DNA from: Vitis vinifera
Lineage: Eukaryota > Streptophyta > Magnoliopsida > Vitales > Vitaceae
Direction: 5' to 3'
NCBI RefSeq assembly: GCF_030704535.1
Contig: NC_081813.1
Location: 3,744,001-3,808,000 of the forward strand
DNA length: 64,000 bases
Shown here: positions 1 to 12,720 of the stretch, piece by piece
How the letters are laid out: each line of letters opens with the position of its first letter
Position numbering within the stretch: position 1 is the stretch's first letter
The notes under the pieces: model-generated
What the model saw: the letters and a program-made list of their open reading frames with translations, nothing else
Databases searched by the model: none
What the model was told of the DNA's origin: nothing
Made by a program: the position numbers and the translations under genes

Positions 1-974
1 AAGAATATTAATACACAATCTTAGAGAAACCCCCATGTTCACCCTTGGAAGAGCATTTATATCATCCAGATCAATTATTTAAAGTTTGTTTGGTTTCCCT
101 ACAAGTAGTCAAAAGATCAAAATTTTGAATCTTAAATTATTTTCACTGAGGATCCCAGAAAACAAGAACTATTATCGATTGATCCAAATATAACTACTAT
201 TTTTTCAAAACGAAAACAACAGAGGAAGAAGAGTAAAATTTTGTTGTCCTTATCTTTTTCGTCTAATTTATCTGCAACCAAACAGAGGAATACTGAAGAC
301 CTTATGAAAGCACTGTAAAACTATCAAACTTGAGATATCCTGACTAAAAAAAAACCAATATTAAGCAAAATAGAAGCATTAACCCACTAAGACTCATTTA
401 CATGTAAAACATGATAACAATTATCCTAAGAGGCAAGAAAACAATCCTAGATCAAAAGAAGCAAATAAAGGAAAGGAAAAACCGAAAACAACAAAAAGAA
501 TGAAGAATATATGGTCGTGAACAGAAAAAAATCAGTACCCAATACCAACAACAACAAGATGAAGTGTTTGGTGGATGAGAAAGGTTAGACGAGGAAAACA
601 ATTTAAATCTTAGATTATTCTTGATCTGGGGGGAAAAGAAGACAAAAAACTTCCTCATCTATGCCTATACCAACTACTCGGCTTTGTTGAGGTAAGTTTC
701 GTTTTTTCTTGGAAACCAAACCCATGTAAAACACAGAGTCAAAACTGTAGTTTCCTATCATTTCCTCATTTTCTCAGAAACCAAACAGAGCTAAAGAGGG
801 GGGGAAATCAAAGAGAAGAGAAAGAAAGCAAATAAAGAGACCAATTTACAAATGGGCAACTCCATTAATTACTCTGCTCTCTTGCATTCATAACTTGACT
901 CTAGAGTTTAATAACCCTTGTCCCAAGAATCCTGGAATTGAAAGGAGGTGACCGAGAGACAAAGATATGCTTAC
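1..974 (-). other. Intron 1 of the Aux/IAA gene (incomplete)
   Basis: The stretch from the donor at 974 to the left edge has no open coding frame, no GWPP degron motif and no PB1-type domain. It is rich in A on the plus strand, which is T/pyrimidine-rich on the gene strand. It is read as the long first intron typical of this Aux/IAA subgroup. The acceptor is outside the window. Confidence 0.75.
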
Positions 975-1537
975 TTTGCAGCAGGGGCACTTGCATGCTC
1001 GTTTGCAGCAGAGGCCTGAGGCTTCTTTTCCTGAACAGGCTTTGGTGATGAAGGAGCAGCAACATCTTTCATGGCAGGTCCAGGCATACATGATTTCTGG
1101 GCACTATTATTGTCCAAACCACCAAGAGGCTTCACACCATTCCCACCTCTAGGTGAGAACAAGACAGCTCCTTTACCCAAATCAACTTCAGATCCACCAT
1201 TGACAGAGAAAACCCATTTTCCAGACCCATCGATGGCATCAGAAAAACCCCTCTTAGCACCAGACACAAAGCCCTTAAGAGACCCGAGGGAGTACCCATT
1301 AGTCTTGTCCTCCAAATCCTTGCCAAAAAGAGAGACTCCTAGCTGAGGCTTCCTCTCAGGAGACTCAGAGCCAGGCAAGCCAAGTCGGAGCTCAGTCTCT
1401 CTGAGGTTGAGAGCAGTGCTCTTCTCACTCTCACTGGAAATGGTAGAGGAGGAGGCAGATGAGATCTTGTCAGAGGCCCTCTCCATTGAAGGAGCCTCTG
1501 ATAAGCCTATGTAATCATGTTCTAGAGGTATAGACAT
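975..1537 (-). CDS. IAA27: Aux/IAA auxin-response repressor, IAA27-like, first coding exon only (partial gene)
   Basis: Aux/IAA proteins are short-lived nuclear repressors that bind ARF transcription factors and are degraded through TIR1/AFB when auxin is present. This exon encodes about 187 residues beginning MSIPLEHDYIGLSE, the N-terminus style of the IAA27 subgroup. Domain I, the EAR-type repression motif, is TELRLGLPG, with the LxLxL leucines at about 50-54. A conserved KR pair lies at about 95-96 in SGAKRGFSDAI, followed by KWVF. The exon ends after ...ASAPAA at a donor GTAAGC reading down from 974, in phase 2. The split codon would continue to AQVVGWPPI (domain II degron) in the next exon. 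That motif is not present in bases 1-970, so domains II to IV lie off the left edge. The ATG at 1537 is used because the reading frame just above it has only a TTG. The assignment to Aux/IAA is firm; IAA27 rather than IAA8/9 is judged from the N-terminus. Confidence 0.93.
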
Positions 1538-1612
1538 CAAAGTTGAACAACAACACGATGGAAACTCAAATATGCACCAGAGAAATGGTTGGTAAATATA
1601 TCAACAAGAAGG

Positions 1613-1645
<33 letters not shown>

Positions 1646-2540
1646 AGAAGAATGGAGAGAGGGGGGAATGGTTCTGTGGTTACAGGTTACCCCTAAAAGA
1701 GCTGGTTTTTGTTGATGCAGAAAAGAAGCTTCCTTGGCCTTTCTGTAGACCTTTTTTTTTTTCTCAAGAAAAATACACAAATAAAAGAAATAATTTCATC
1801 CCTTACTCCCTATTGTAACAATAGGTAAGACGAAGAATCGTACTGCAAAGCAAAAATATTCCACAATGGACATGACATATACATAATTTAATCACTACCA
1901 ACACCATAATCATATTATTACACCTATACAGCATAATCAATAAATCTATATATTTTTCAATTGGGTGATATTAAATCAGTTCAGTTATCATGTCAAATGA
2001 TAAAACAAATATCATTCTTATTTTTTATATAATCTAATATTTCATGCATGCAGCATGGAATAAAAAGAGGGAGGGAGAGAAACTCTCTCTTCATCTGACT
2101 CAATGACACCAATTATAACTTTTTGGTAAACACAATCACACTGTGTTTTGAATCCCCAATTCCATGCCCCTCATCATGAAATGAAATATTTTCTTTTCTT
2201 TTCTTTTCTATCAAGAATCTGTAGATACTTTCTTTTAGTTGGGTTTTAAAAAAAAAACATTAAATTGGGAAATATGATCCAGTCTTTCTCATTAGAAAAG
2301 CAAGAGGAAAAGGGGAAGGAGATGAGATGAAACATGGAACCGGAACTGTATTTGGATTTATATATAACTTGGATGGCTTTTTGCTTTGTGCCCACCTTTT
2401 TCAATCCGGCATTCCCACCGACAGCTCACTGAGTTATTCCCGGCAACCTTTTACACACTGTTCTCATCCCCGCCACCCCCTTTATTTTTTATTTCCACCC
2501 TTTAACAAAACAGTTTTCTAAAAGGAAAAAAAAAAAAAAA
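1538..2540 (-). promoter_or_regulatory. 5' leader and proximal promoter of the Aux/IAA gene
   Basis: The leader next to the ATG carries a long (GA)n tract on the plus strand (about 1611-1660), which is CT-rich in the transcript sense and common in plant 5' UTRs. A TATATAAA box on the minus strand lies at 2358-2365, about 820 bp above the ATG; it is a possible core promoter if the leader is long or contains an intron. A (TTTTC)n stretch occurs near 2190-2208. The transcription start cannot be placed from sequence alone. Confidence 0.4.
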
Positions 2541-2775
2541 AAGACAGGCTAACATGCGCCTCCCTTCAGCTAAACTGCACCCCTGAAGGAGTCAGTGAGA
2601 GGGTGTTTAACTGACCTTGGTCATGTGTGCTAACGTGTGCCGGGGCAATAAGCTGGGGTGGTTTCTGTCAGCGGGCTAACGTGCACCAGAATATGCCAAA
2701 ATGCAGCATGCAAAGGGCATTATGGAGGGGGCTAAGGTGCGCGGGGAATATGCTAAAGTGCGCAGATGCAAACAC
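2541..2775. repeat. GC-rich cluster of five GCTAAnRTGYGC-type repeats
   Basis: Five copies of a short motif related to GCTAACGTGCGCC occur at about 2548, 2629, 2675, 2731 and 2752, with irregular spacing. Two of them belong to longer repeats that share GAATATGCyAAArTGC (about 2689-2712 and 2746-2770). The block is much richer in G+C than its surroundings. No coding function is supported, although short ORFs run through it. Confidence 0.55.
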
Positions 2776-3693
2776 ACGGCTGAGCAGCGCAGAGACTCAG
2801 GCGAATCGCACGGAATGGGAGAGAGGGGATGGGGAAAGGAGAGAGAAAAGTGGGAGGCGGAGAAGAAACACTTGGCAGAGAAAGTGATTGAACGAGAACC
2901 AAACGCTGTCTTAGGTCTCGACTCGAAGACAAAAAAATACGGAAAAAAAATATATTTGAAAGGAAAATTTTTTTGCAGATCTGCCATCGTAGCGCTTTGA
3001 AGATTTGCTTGGGATCCCTTCTCCATTGTGTAGTTACGTTCGTTCAGGAAAAGAAAAATTTTCAGGACAATTATAAATTAATGGATTTTTGAGAATTCAG
3101 CGGCTGTATTGAAACCGACATGGTGGATCCAAAACCCTAGAAAAATTGAATGGATTTTGCAGAAACAATCAGAATCAGAGAAAAAACGGCAGTTTAGACC
3201 AGATTCTTGTCTCTGCACCATCAACTCAGTGGCTTCTCTCTGTAAATTTCTTCATTATTATGGTTAATTGCAAATATTTTTATAAAATTAGAAAAATTTA
3301 GAAATTGAAGAGGAATAACAGAACACAGGTGTACTTGGATTTGAATTTTTATTTTTATTTTTTATGCAAAAAACATTAATAAAATTAGTATTTTACTATT
3401 TTTATGTGTAAAACTTTTAAGTTAAATTTTATTTTCACATATTTTGTTTAAATATAAAAAAATTTAATTTTAATTTAAGAAAAGAATTAACTTTTAGATA
3501 ATATGAATTCATTGATTTTCCAAGAATAAAAATTAGAAGAAAGGTAAAAGTCCTGGTTAGTAATTATTTTTTAAAATAAATTTTTATTTTTTAAATTAAA
3601 ATTTTGTTTTTATGCTTAGAAAATATGTATGACAAACTTTTGATAGAATACCATCTTTTAAAAATTTATCTTCAAATTTAGTGTCTCGTTAAA
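2776..3693. other. Intergenic, no gene recognised
   Basis: A purine-rich stretch (2810-2900) is followed by AT-rich sequence. A short ATG ORF near 3120 stops after six codons. No conserved protein, RNA gene or transposon end was recognised. Confidence 0.5.
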
Positions 3694-3755
3694 TCATGTT
3701 TTCTAAAATTTGTTTTTGAAAAACAAGTTTCAAAAACAAATTTTAGAAAATATGG
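3694..3755. repeat. Near-perfect 28-bp hairpin
   Basis: Bases 3699-3721 and 3728-3750 are exact reverse complements (23 bp) around a 6-base loop. The outer bases 3694-3698 and 3751-3755 extend the stem by five more pairs, two of them G-T. It is most likely the folded core of a decayed inverted-repeat transposon of the kind common in this window. Confidence 0.7.
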
Positions 3756-6700
3756 TACAACGGACTCATATTTTCCTTTTATTTTTCAAATTTTATGAAA
3801 ATAATTCATACTTATTTTTTAAAAATTATTCTCTATTTTATTTTGTTTTTAAAAATTATTTTTAGAAAACAACTATAAAACAATGTTAGAAAATTTAAAA
3901 AACAGTAAAACTATTTTTAAATCACATGACGATATAGGCTTTTAGGGTATATTTTTCTTGAAACTTGTTTTAAAAATCTACTCTTTATTCTTTAATTTAA
4001 AAATAACTTTTAAAAATAAGTTTTAAAAGACATGCCCAAATGACCCATGTATTCCTTTTGTTTTTTAAGAACCAATTAAAACAATTTTTATTTATTTTCT
4101 AAAAATTGTTTTCTACTTTACTTTATTTTTAAAATTTGTTTTAGAAAACACGGTCAAACAATGTTAAAAATTCTTAAAAACAAAAAATCGTTTTCAAATT
4201 ACAAAATCAAATAGACTTTTAGTTTTTTCTAAATAATACATATTAAAAATTTTTGTATATTATTTGAATTCGAGGATGGGTTTATAAAACGTTTTTTTAA
4301 ATTTAAGTTTTTAAATAAAATTTTATTGGAACTATTTTTAACAACCATTTTCAAAAACTATTTTTGAAAATATTTACAAATGGAATATAATATTTTTCAT
4401 CTAATATTAAACAAAATATTTTAAGAAAATGCGATATAAATAAATTGAAGAAAATTGTTAAATAAAAACAAAAAGCAATCCAAGAACAAGAAAGAACTTT
4501 TTCACTTTTTAGGGTATTATTTGGACTCAACTTTAATGGCAAAATTCAGAGGATGGAGAGGGCGGTAATTTTGGGAAATATGGAGGAGGCATGGAGTAAT
4601 GGGGCATGAGTGACTTCCTTTTTTACCACGCCTGTATCTTTAGTAATTATTGTGTAATCCAAAAGGTAAAACCGGCGTGCCATTTCATCAGACCCGTCAA
4701 TCACTAAGTACTTGAATTAGTCGGCCCAGATTGACCCACGTCATCATTCTTGGTTGTTAGGGGACATAACGGCGTTTTGTTTTGGCGTTGACGGAAGTCA
4801 ACCACCACCTCGCCCCTTCCCTGTCAACGGCTAACTTTGACCGCCTACTCCAGGTAAACTTTCACTTTGTACAAATGGGTCATCCATAATTGACAATTTT
4901 TTACTTCATAAAATTAGTGGTATTAAATACATGAAATTTTAGTGATATTTAATAAAAGGGGTTCTCTTCTCAATTATTTTCAAATATAAAAATAATAATA
5001 ATTTTGTTGGTATATACTCCTCTATGTATTTATTTATAATATATTTTTTTAATTATTTTTTAAAATATTTGAAAATTCTCTAATTTATTTTTAAAACGAC
5101 TTCTTTTATAATAAATTCTCAATATATATTTTATATTATTAAACCAAAATTTGCACTTAAAAATAATTTTTTTAAAAATTGGTATTAAGAATTTTTATTT
5201 ACAGAATTAATTGATTAAAAAAAATAATCATCATATTTGTAAATTTAACTTTTCTTGTATTTTTAATTTAAAAGTAATATGCTTTTATAAATATTTTTTT
5301 TTCATTTCAAGTATTTACACATAATTTTAAAATAAATAATTATTTTTATTAGAAAAAAATGATGACGAGGATAAAAAAAGGTTAAATTTTTAAATCTGGG
5401 TTTTTAACTACTATTTTAATCAAAATAGCCCTTATTTATAGCATCCAATATTTTATTATTTATGAGAATTATTTTTGTTAATCTACTTAAAATATCTAGC
5501 AATGATATTTAAATAAATATTCATGTGTTTATTCAAAGACCCATGTTTTTAGTTTGTAAATAGTGAAAAACACCAATTTGTTTGATAATTATTTTAAAAA
5601 ATAATTCTAAAAAATTATTTTTGAAATTTTTTTCTTTTTATTTTTATAAAATAAAAATTTGTTTGAAAACCTAAAATATTTTAAATTCTTTTTAATATAT
5701 TTTAAAAATAAATTTTATATCTATTATTTTATTTTTAATCATTCTACATATGTGTATTATCATTCCGTAAAACAATAGAGAAAATAAATGAAAACAATAA
5801 AGTAATTAAAAAATATTGTTTGAGAAACAAAAATAGAAAATAGTTTTTAGTTGTTAAACATTTTTTTTTGTATTTATTTTATTTTGAAAAACTTAGAATT
5901 ATTATAAAGACAGTTCTAGACCGTACCTAAAAAGTAAAAAATAATAATAAAAATTTTGAAAAAAAAAAAAGGGAAAATGTGGCATGTACCAAAAATTCCA
6001 CGATAGATATATTGGTGCAATATTCCAAGTGAATAGTAAAAACAATGAAAGCATGTTTCCCCTAAAATAAGAGCAAATGATTGAAGTTTGAAAGTTGTTA
6101 CAAGAGAAAGGGTGGCTCGGCATTAAAATATATATATAATTAGAACGGGGGCCTTTTTGATTAAATGTTGGGTTATAATAATGTTTGGCACGCGGCACAA
6201 AATCTGGACAAAAAGGATCTTGTCATCCCCCTACTTACAAAAGTGGTTTTTGCATCCAATTATCACATTTTTGAGTCTAGGAAAATTCTGCTGTCTCACT
6301 CCTTGCGGGCAGTGGGCACAATAATTTTTGTTCCTCTGTCAATGTGTTCATCTTAGTGGGTTTTGGAAATTTTTTTTTTTTTTTAAATTTTTAATATTTT
6401 ATTATTTTTTGTGGGGGTTGTTTGGGCTCTATCCTAATTCAATTTGGATTAACCTCAAGTCAATTTTGGATATGGGTAAAGCCACATTTGTTGCTAGTCC
6501 AATTGTGATCGAGTGTTGGTTAGGTCACGTACTGATGTCTTCATGTCACTGGTCCGCTAGATAATTATCATGATCCCAAGAGTTAAAAAATAATATTATT
6601 TATGGGTAGTCAACGTGTAGTGTTTTAATAATAATGTTGGTACTAGTGAATAATAATATGGTCTATGTGTTAAATTTAAGTGCTGCTGCTGCCTTAATAT

Positions 6701-9180
6701 TGGTATGGTCATGTCCTGAATTGAATTCTATATGGTCCGCAAAATCTATAGTGCCATGAAATATTCGTTATACGTACAAAAAAAAGAGGGGGGAAAGAAG
6801 TGGGCATTTGATGTGCTGCCACTCTTACCAAATTGCCATGACCTTTCCATGGGTAGGTCTGCATTATGGAATCCATGACTAAGACAACTCCATGCACTAT
6901 CTAATCCACTATCCAAAAGGGTAGACCTACCCCTCTTCAACCTTGACCCAATTCTATCTTGGTTCCCTTTTTTTTTCCTTTTTTCTTTAACATGAAAAAA
7001 CTAATGTGCCCAAAGGTTAAAATGTCATAATTTTTGTATCACGACCTTAGAACTATGGGTTTTAGGAAAACCGAAAGTTTTCATCATCTAGTATTAGGTT
7101 TGAGTTAATCGAAATTGGAATGTCATAACTTAACTGTCAAGGTAAATAAAGTATTTATAAAATTGTCAAGGTACAAATAAATAAGACAAATATATAAAGG
7201 ATGAAACTAAGATAAAAAACGATAAAACCTTAAAAGTGATATAAATAGTGAAATTCGGTACAAAGCCACAAAACCTAATTTGTGATGCTTTTTGATAGAT
7301 ACAAAAAAATCATCCATCAATACTGGTACAACCCTTTGAATAATTTGACTTCGTCATGTTCGAATTTATCGTGAAAAGTCTTAATTCCGTGTGGAGACCA
7401 AAAGACTTTAAAAATATTCTTTAAAAACTCAAAATTTTGACATTAGTTGTTCGATACAATTATAAAATTTAATAAATAGTTCTTTATAAAGAAAATATTT
7501 TCCTTTTTTTTTTTTTTTGACATAGACATTGAATTGCTTTTAACCCATCAATGCTAGGAATATGCTTAAAAACTTTGATACTACGATGGATACATAAAAA
7601 AAAAGGGTAGTAGGGATTGTAGGTAGGTTGTCCCAATAGTTGGAGCATGTCCCCATTGCATATTAATCAAAGGCGAATAAGGCTACAACTTTATTTAGCA
7701 AGAAGAATAAAACCCAAAAAAAAATAAAAATGGTCCCTATATGGTCATTTGTGGGCACTAGGACACTTCATTAGGGATGGCTTGATTATGATAACATGAG
7801 AGGTATTAGGTATTTTGGTGTTTATTGCTAACAAATGTTTCGATATTATCACCTATTAAAGGCATTGTAGTTTTCAAATTAATTCCATTACGGCTGCATA
7901 CCATCCAAAGATTGTGATAGTTCGAAGAAAATCATTCATTTTAGAATGTCTCATACCATCTTTAATTTTAGATGTACGTTTTTTTAAGTAGAAATGATAA
8001 TGAAATGTGTTATTACGGTTTTGGGGTAAATATAAATGAGAAAGCGGTAAGTTTGAAAATATTTTAATAAGTTAACCAGATGGGTTGGGATCGACTATCG
8101 TCTTGTCTCACCCCACTTGATTATAATTATATGTATAATTAAATGAAAATGAATTAAATTTAACTTAATACATTTCTTATTTTTATTTTTGAAAACAAAA
8201 AATAATAGTAAATTTTATATAAAATATAACAGGTGGTCGATGTTTTATTGAAAAAGTAATGGTTTGAAAATTTGTTTGAAAAAATTAAAGCAAATTACAT
8301 CAAATTTTTAATTTTTTTAAAGATATAATGTAAACTTATATTTTTTATATAAATTATTCTACTTTTTATATTAAATTTATTACTATATTCTATTTTTATT
8401 TAAAGAAAAATAAGAATTGTAAATTAAGGAAACTTAATTTTTTATTTTTTATTCAAATTTACTTTTTATAAATAAATATTAAAATTATATTTAATTTTAA
8501 TATAATTATAAATTATAAAAAAAAAAAACAAATATTGAGTGGGATGGACCGATGGAATCAAAGTGGGGTTGGGGATCAGATTAATTTGTCCTGAATACAT
8601 CCTATCGTCATCTCTATTTTTTGTATTTTTACTTGTATGATCCAATCTAGGTATATTCCTCTTCAACGATTGATTCAAATGAATTTTAAAACATAAAAAT
8701 TAATATTTAAATATTTTTATAGATTTTAAAACTACTACTAAACATATGGTAACAAACATATTTTTTTATTAATTTTAATTTTTTAATCTTGAAAATAAAA
8801 AATTGGAGATATTTTCACTTGACTACTCCCATCAATGCTCTACAAGATTTTACCGGATTCTTGACCAAACACACTGATCCAATTATACATTGGATAAAAT
8901 ATTTTGTTGTAGGAACAAAGGGAGAGAGGAACTGAAAGCATGATTTTGATGTGATGTTCATATGGTTGATTATAAAACACAACACTCATCATGGCTCAAA
9001 TCCCTTTGAGTTTTGATATAGTATAAAACAAACCCATTATGAATATCAAAAGATATTGTTATAAAATTTATCAAAACTAATATAAAAGAGCTTTGTGAAG
9101 CACCCATGATAACCCCTCAACATTACTAATTCAGGGTTCATCAAACCTTCTTTAGATCAAAAAAGAATATTTAAAAAAAA
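3756..9180. other. AT-rich intergenic DNA with decayed repeats
   Basis: No gene is supported. Bases 3760-4400 and 5580-5900 consist of TTTT/AAAA-rich segments with repeated TTTTTAAAAA and TTTGAAAA words, like the interiors of the MITEs found elsewhere in this window. Bases 8080-8135 and 8530-8650 contain GGGTTGGGATC/GGGATGG-type segments suggesting an old dispersed repeat, but no ends could be set. A W-box-rich segment is listed separately. Confidence 0.5.
4690..4850. promoter_or_regulatory. Cluster of W-box cores (TTGAC/GTCAA)
   Basis: In about 160 bp there are at least six TTGAC or GTCAA cores: near 4696 (CGTCAA), 4731 (TTGACCC), 4786 (GTTGACG), 4797 (GTCAACC), 4823 (GTCAACGG) and 4836 (TTTGACCG). 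W-boxes bind WRKY factors. The cluster lies 3.1 kb above the Aux/IAA start and no closer gene is evident, so a regulatory role is only suggested. Confidence 0.3.

Positions 9181-9182
<2 letters not shown>

Positions 9183-9241
<59 letters not shown>
9183..9241. repeat. (GA)n microsatellite
   Basis: An uninterrupted run of about 29 AG/GA units. It is the longest simple dinucleotide repeat in the window. Confidence 0.95.
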
Positions 9242-9243
<2 letters not shown>

Positions 9244-12235
9244 TGTCCATTTTCATAATCAAAGACACTAAAATCACCTTTTAGAAAGAGAGAATCTTCT
9301 CACATATCTTCATTTCATTTGACTATGAGCATACCTAGCTGCACAGGCAAGCTTGGGGCCCAAGAGCCAATGTGCTTGCCACCATATGGAGGGTGGGGTC
9401 CTCCTAAAGGTTGTAGCTGGGGTTTATCACCCTGTGCCCTTCCTGTAGGGTCACCACCCCACTTCAAAAATTAAACAAAAATAAGAAAAAAAAAAAGCCC
9501 TTTTCAATTTTGAAGGTCCAAAGCTCATCCAATATATCTATAAGTTGATCCCAAAGTCTTTAAGGTTGATACTTGTGGGTTCCACATGCTGCCCACCATT
9601 GCTACAGTGGACACAAGTGGCTAATCCCACAGCCTAAAAAGGGGTTCTACTTGTTCTTTCTCAACATATCCCATTCACAAAATTCTCTCTATTGTCACGG
9701 CAATGCTAACATTTCTTCCTTTAATTCTTTTGGGGTCTAAAGGTTAATATGTGGTCCATCAAAGTTGATATAGCGATGGTGCTTTCCACCGTCCATTTTG
9801 GTCCAATTTAATGATATTTGATTTTTTCCCCAATAATCAATGATCAAGCACCAATGATAAACAATTGATTCCAAAAGTGTTAAAAAGTGTATCAAATTCC
9901 TAATTAATATTTATTTTTTTCTGTTAAAAATATTGTATAGAATATTTTCTAAGATGTGATGATAATTAGATTCTTAATAGAACATGTACAACAATTAAGA
10001 ATATCGTTATAAATATTTATAAAATAAGATAAAGATGAATTTCTAAATATTATAAGTAGTGGGTATAGATGTGAGGAACAATGAAGACATTAAATAGAAT
10101 AAGAGGGCTTTTGACTTGTAATTTAGGTTATAGATATAAAAAGTAAGGAAATAGGGAATGTTCGGGACTTGATAATTGTATCTGATTCTATCAATAATAT
10201 TCTCTGCTCGTTAACACAACAAATAATAACAAAACTTCTATGAACCCAATAAAAATGAACACGTAATTTATATATCAATATGTATAAACCATGCATGTGA
10301 TATAGAATATAATGTTTAATCCGAAATGTAGCATAGAGGACGTAACACCTACTATGAGTAGCAAAATTGTGGAAAATTTTGAAACCATGCATGTGATAGG
10401 TGATTCAAAATGGAAACGGTACTAGAGGTGATGTTTGGGAACCAAGTTAGGCCCACCCAAACCATGCATGTGTGATGTGTGATTCTAAATAAGAATAGTG
10501 GAACCCGTGTTTGGAAGGCAATGCTAGGCCCACATTTTGTGACGCAGCCTAGGATAAGGTTTTGTTCCTCCAATTATCAAACCTTGGAACCCCATTCCAT
10601 TTCAAGACAATGGGAACTTATTTCTTTTGAAATTCCCACATAGTTCCACTCATATTTCCACATCCTAGTCTCACAAAATTGACATAAATGGAATTTTTCC
10701 CCCCTTGATCGCGACTCCTCGCTGTTAGAGGAGTCGTTGTGTTTTTGTATTAGGTACAATGGCGGGGATAAATAAGGTCAAAATCAAACCCAAACTTTTG
10801 GGAGCAAACCAGTATCTACAAATGGTTAAATTGAACAGCTAGAAACCAAGAAATGTGAAACTATCTATAAAAATGGATCCATTCTCCAAGCATTTTGTAT
10901 AGAAAAAAGAACCAAACATGGTGGTCTCGGCCTTAGTAGCAAAATCCCAAATGGAAAATCTGGCTAAGTCAATGGATGAACCAGCAGTTCTGATTTCCCA
11001 ACAGCCCCCAAGGCACAAAGGGTTAGGATCATTGATCATATATATATAATCCATGTGGTTTGAATTGGGTTGGCAGGGCACTAAAGATGGAATGAATTAT
11101 TGGGGAGGGCCTAACTGTGTGATGCATCACCCATCATTCAATAAAGGTTGCAAGTATGGGGTCACTGCCATGATCCAACTTGACAACGATAATGGCGGGT
11201 CCCTGGAAATGACCTGAAAAAGGCAGGTGTTAAGAATTTCTAACCCCGTGTTTCAGTAAACTGGTACTTGCAGTGCAGGAGAAGGGGCTTTTGTAATTCA
11301 ATTGGGAGGTCAAAGATAGTTTTTTTCATTTATGTACGATTGGTTTTGGCCATTTAATATGGCTAATCCATCACAATAAAGGTTAACAGAAGACAGATCG
11401 TGAAGCGCAAGTGCGAACATGATGAAGAAAGGACATTCTTATTCCTTAATGCATCAAAGATAAGGATGGAAACCTAATCAGATTGCAACAGAGACTGAAA
11501 GTTATGGCATAGAAGCTAGACCACAAAGTCAGTTCACATAGCAGTGTCATATTGAATGGCTTTAGATTACAGTTGTGTTCATATCTGTAACACATTAAAA
11601 GCTGTCACATTTAATTTGGGGTCACAAGATGTTGTTGTCAACATGAGGTTCAAGTCGAAAAACAGACAGCTAGCTTACACTAAGCCACTGCTAACTGATC
11701 AGGAAGTGGAATGGAGTATCCCAGTCTTCTTCCCTTGGGGGGCTTAAAAGCCACAGATGGGGGGAACCCCACCTTGATTTTACCTCGAAACAGATCGATA
11801 TGCAGCTCCCTCTGAGCAAAGAGCCTCAGCACCCCTTTTACCAAGCATACCAAACGTATAGTCTGACTAAAGATGAGCAATACATCAGATGAAAACACAA
11901 AAGATGATATTGACAAACCATCTACTTTTTGGACAGAGCTTGTAAGTTTTTTGATTCATGGCCACCCTGCCAAATGCTCTAGTGTCAAACAAAACTAAGC
12001 AGTTTCCTCCTCCACAACAATTTTATCTTCTAACTAAGCAGTTTCTTCCTCCACAACAATTTTATCTTCTAACGCAGGGAAATTATTACTTAGAATCTTT
12101 CTCCTTGTTGGAAAGAATCTGGGGGCTCCTATGGTTTTTGGTAGGGATAAAAAGGAAGTGCACTTTTATTACAACCCACTTCAATTGTGCAGTTTTAAAC
12201 ACTATGCAAACACAATATCCTCGTCGTGTCTCACC
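9242..12235. other. Intergenic, no gene recognised
   Basis: Mixed-composition DNA with no supported coding exon. It contains three CCATGCATGTG words at about 10289, 10385 and 10462; the latter two lie in a degenerate direct repeat of about 77 bp (10383-10535). Short ORFs at 10839-11081 (minus) and 11680-11916 (minus) have no recognisable domain and are not called. Confidence 0.45.
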
Positions 12236-12720
12236 ATATTGTATACAAGGTCAAATAAATTTGCGAGACCAAACTGTTGGGGATAGGACCTGATACTATT
12301 TATAACGATGTACTTAAGCATTTCTAACTATGAAGATATTGTTTGCTCTAAATCCAAAGAGCTTCACAACATTATATACAAGGGCAAACAAATTTGTGAG
12401 GCTAAACTGTCAGGGATAGGACCCAATAATATTTGCAATGATGTACTTGACTCTTCCCAATGGTGAAAATATGGTTTACCTCGGACCCAAAGGGCTTCAC
12501 AGTATTGTACACAGGATCAGACACAATTGTGAGGCAAATTATTGGGGATGAGATTTGATACTATTTGTAACAATATACTCAACCGTTCCTAATTGTGAAT
12601 ATGTCGTTCACTTCGGACCCAAAGGGTCTCATAATTTTAAAACGCGTTAGCAAGATTAAAAAAAAACTCATACATGTATAACGTTAATTTTTTTTTTTTC
12701 CCATATATGATTACTTTTCT
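12236..12720 (-). mobile_element. Rearranged TRIM-like retroelement with three tandem about 132-bp units
   Basis: Three degenerate direct repeats begin near 12241, 12373 and 12505. Each carries, on the plus strand, a CTGATACTATTT-like segment (the complement of a copia-type primer-binding site next to an LTR end) followed by AACGATGTAC and a CGGACCCAAAGGG-like segment. The last unit runs on into AAAACGCGTTAGC and AACGTTAATTTTTTT. The same ordered motifs appear in the elements at 49281-49426 and 50435-50765. I infer tandem amplification of the LTR end plus primer-site segment. The class is inferred from motif order, not from a database match. Confidence 0.5.

Noticed and set aside
9183-9241. 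CRISPR-like or other array
   Set aside because: It is a simple GA microsatellite. No spacer-repeat array exists anywhere in the window.
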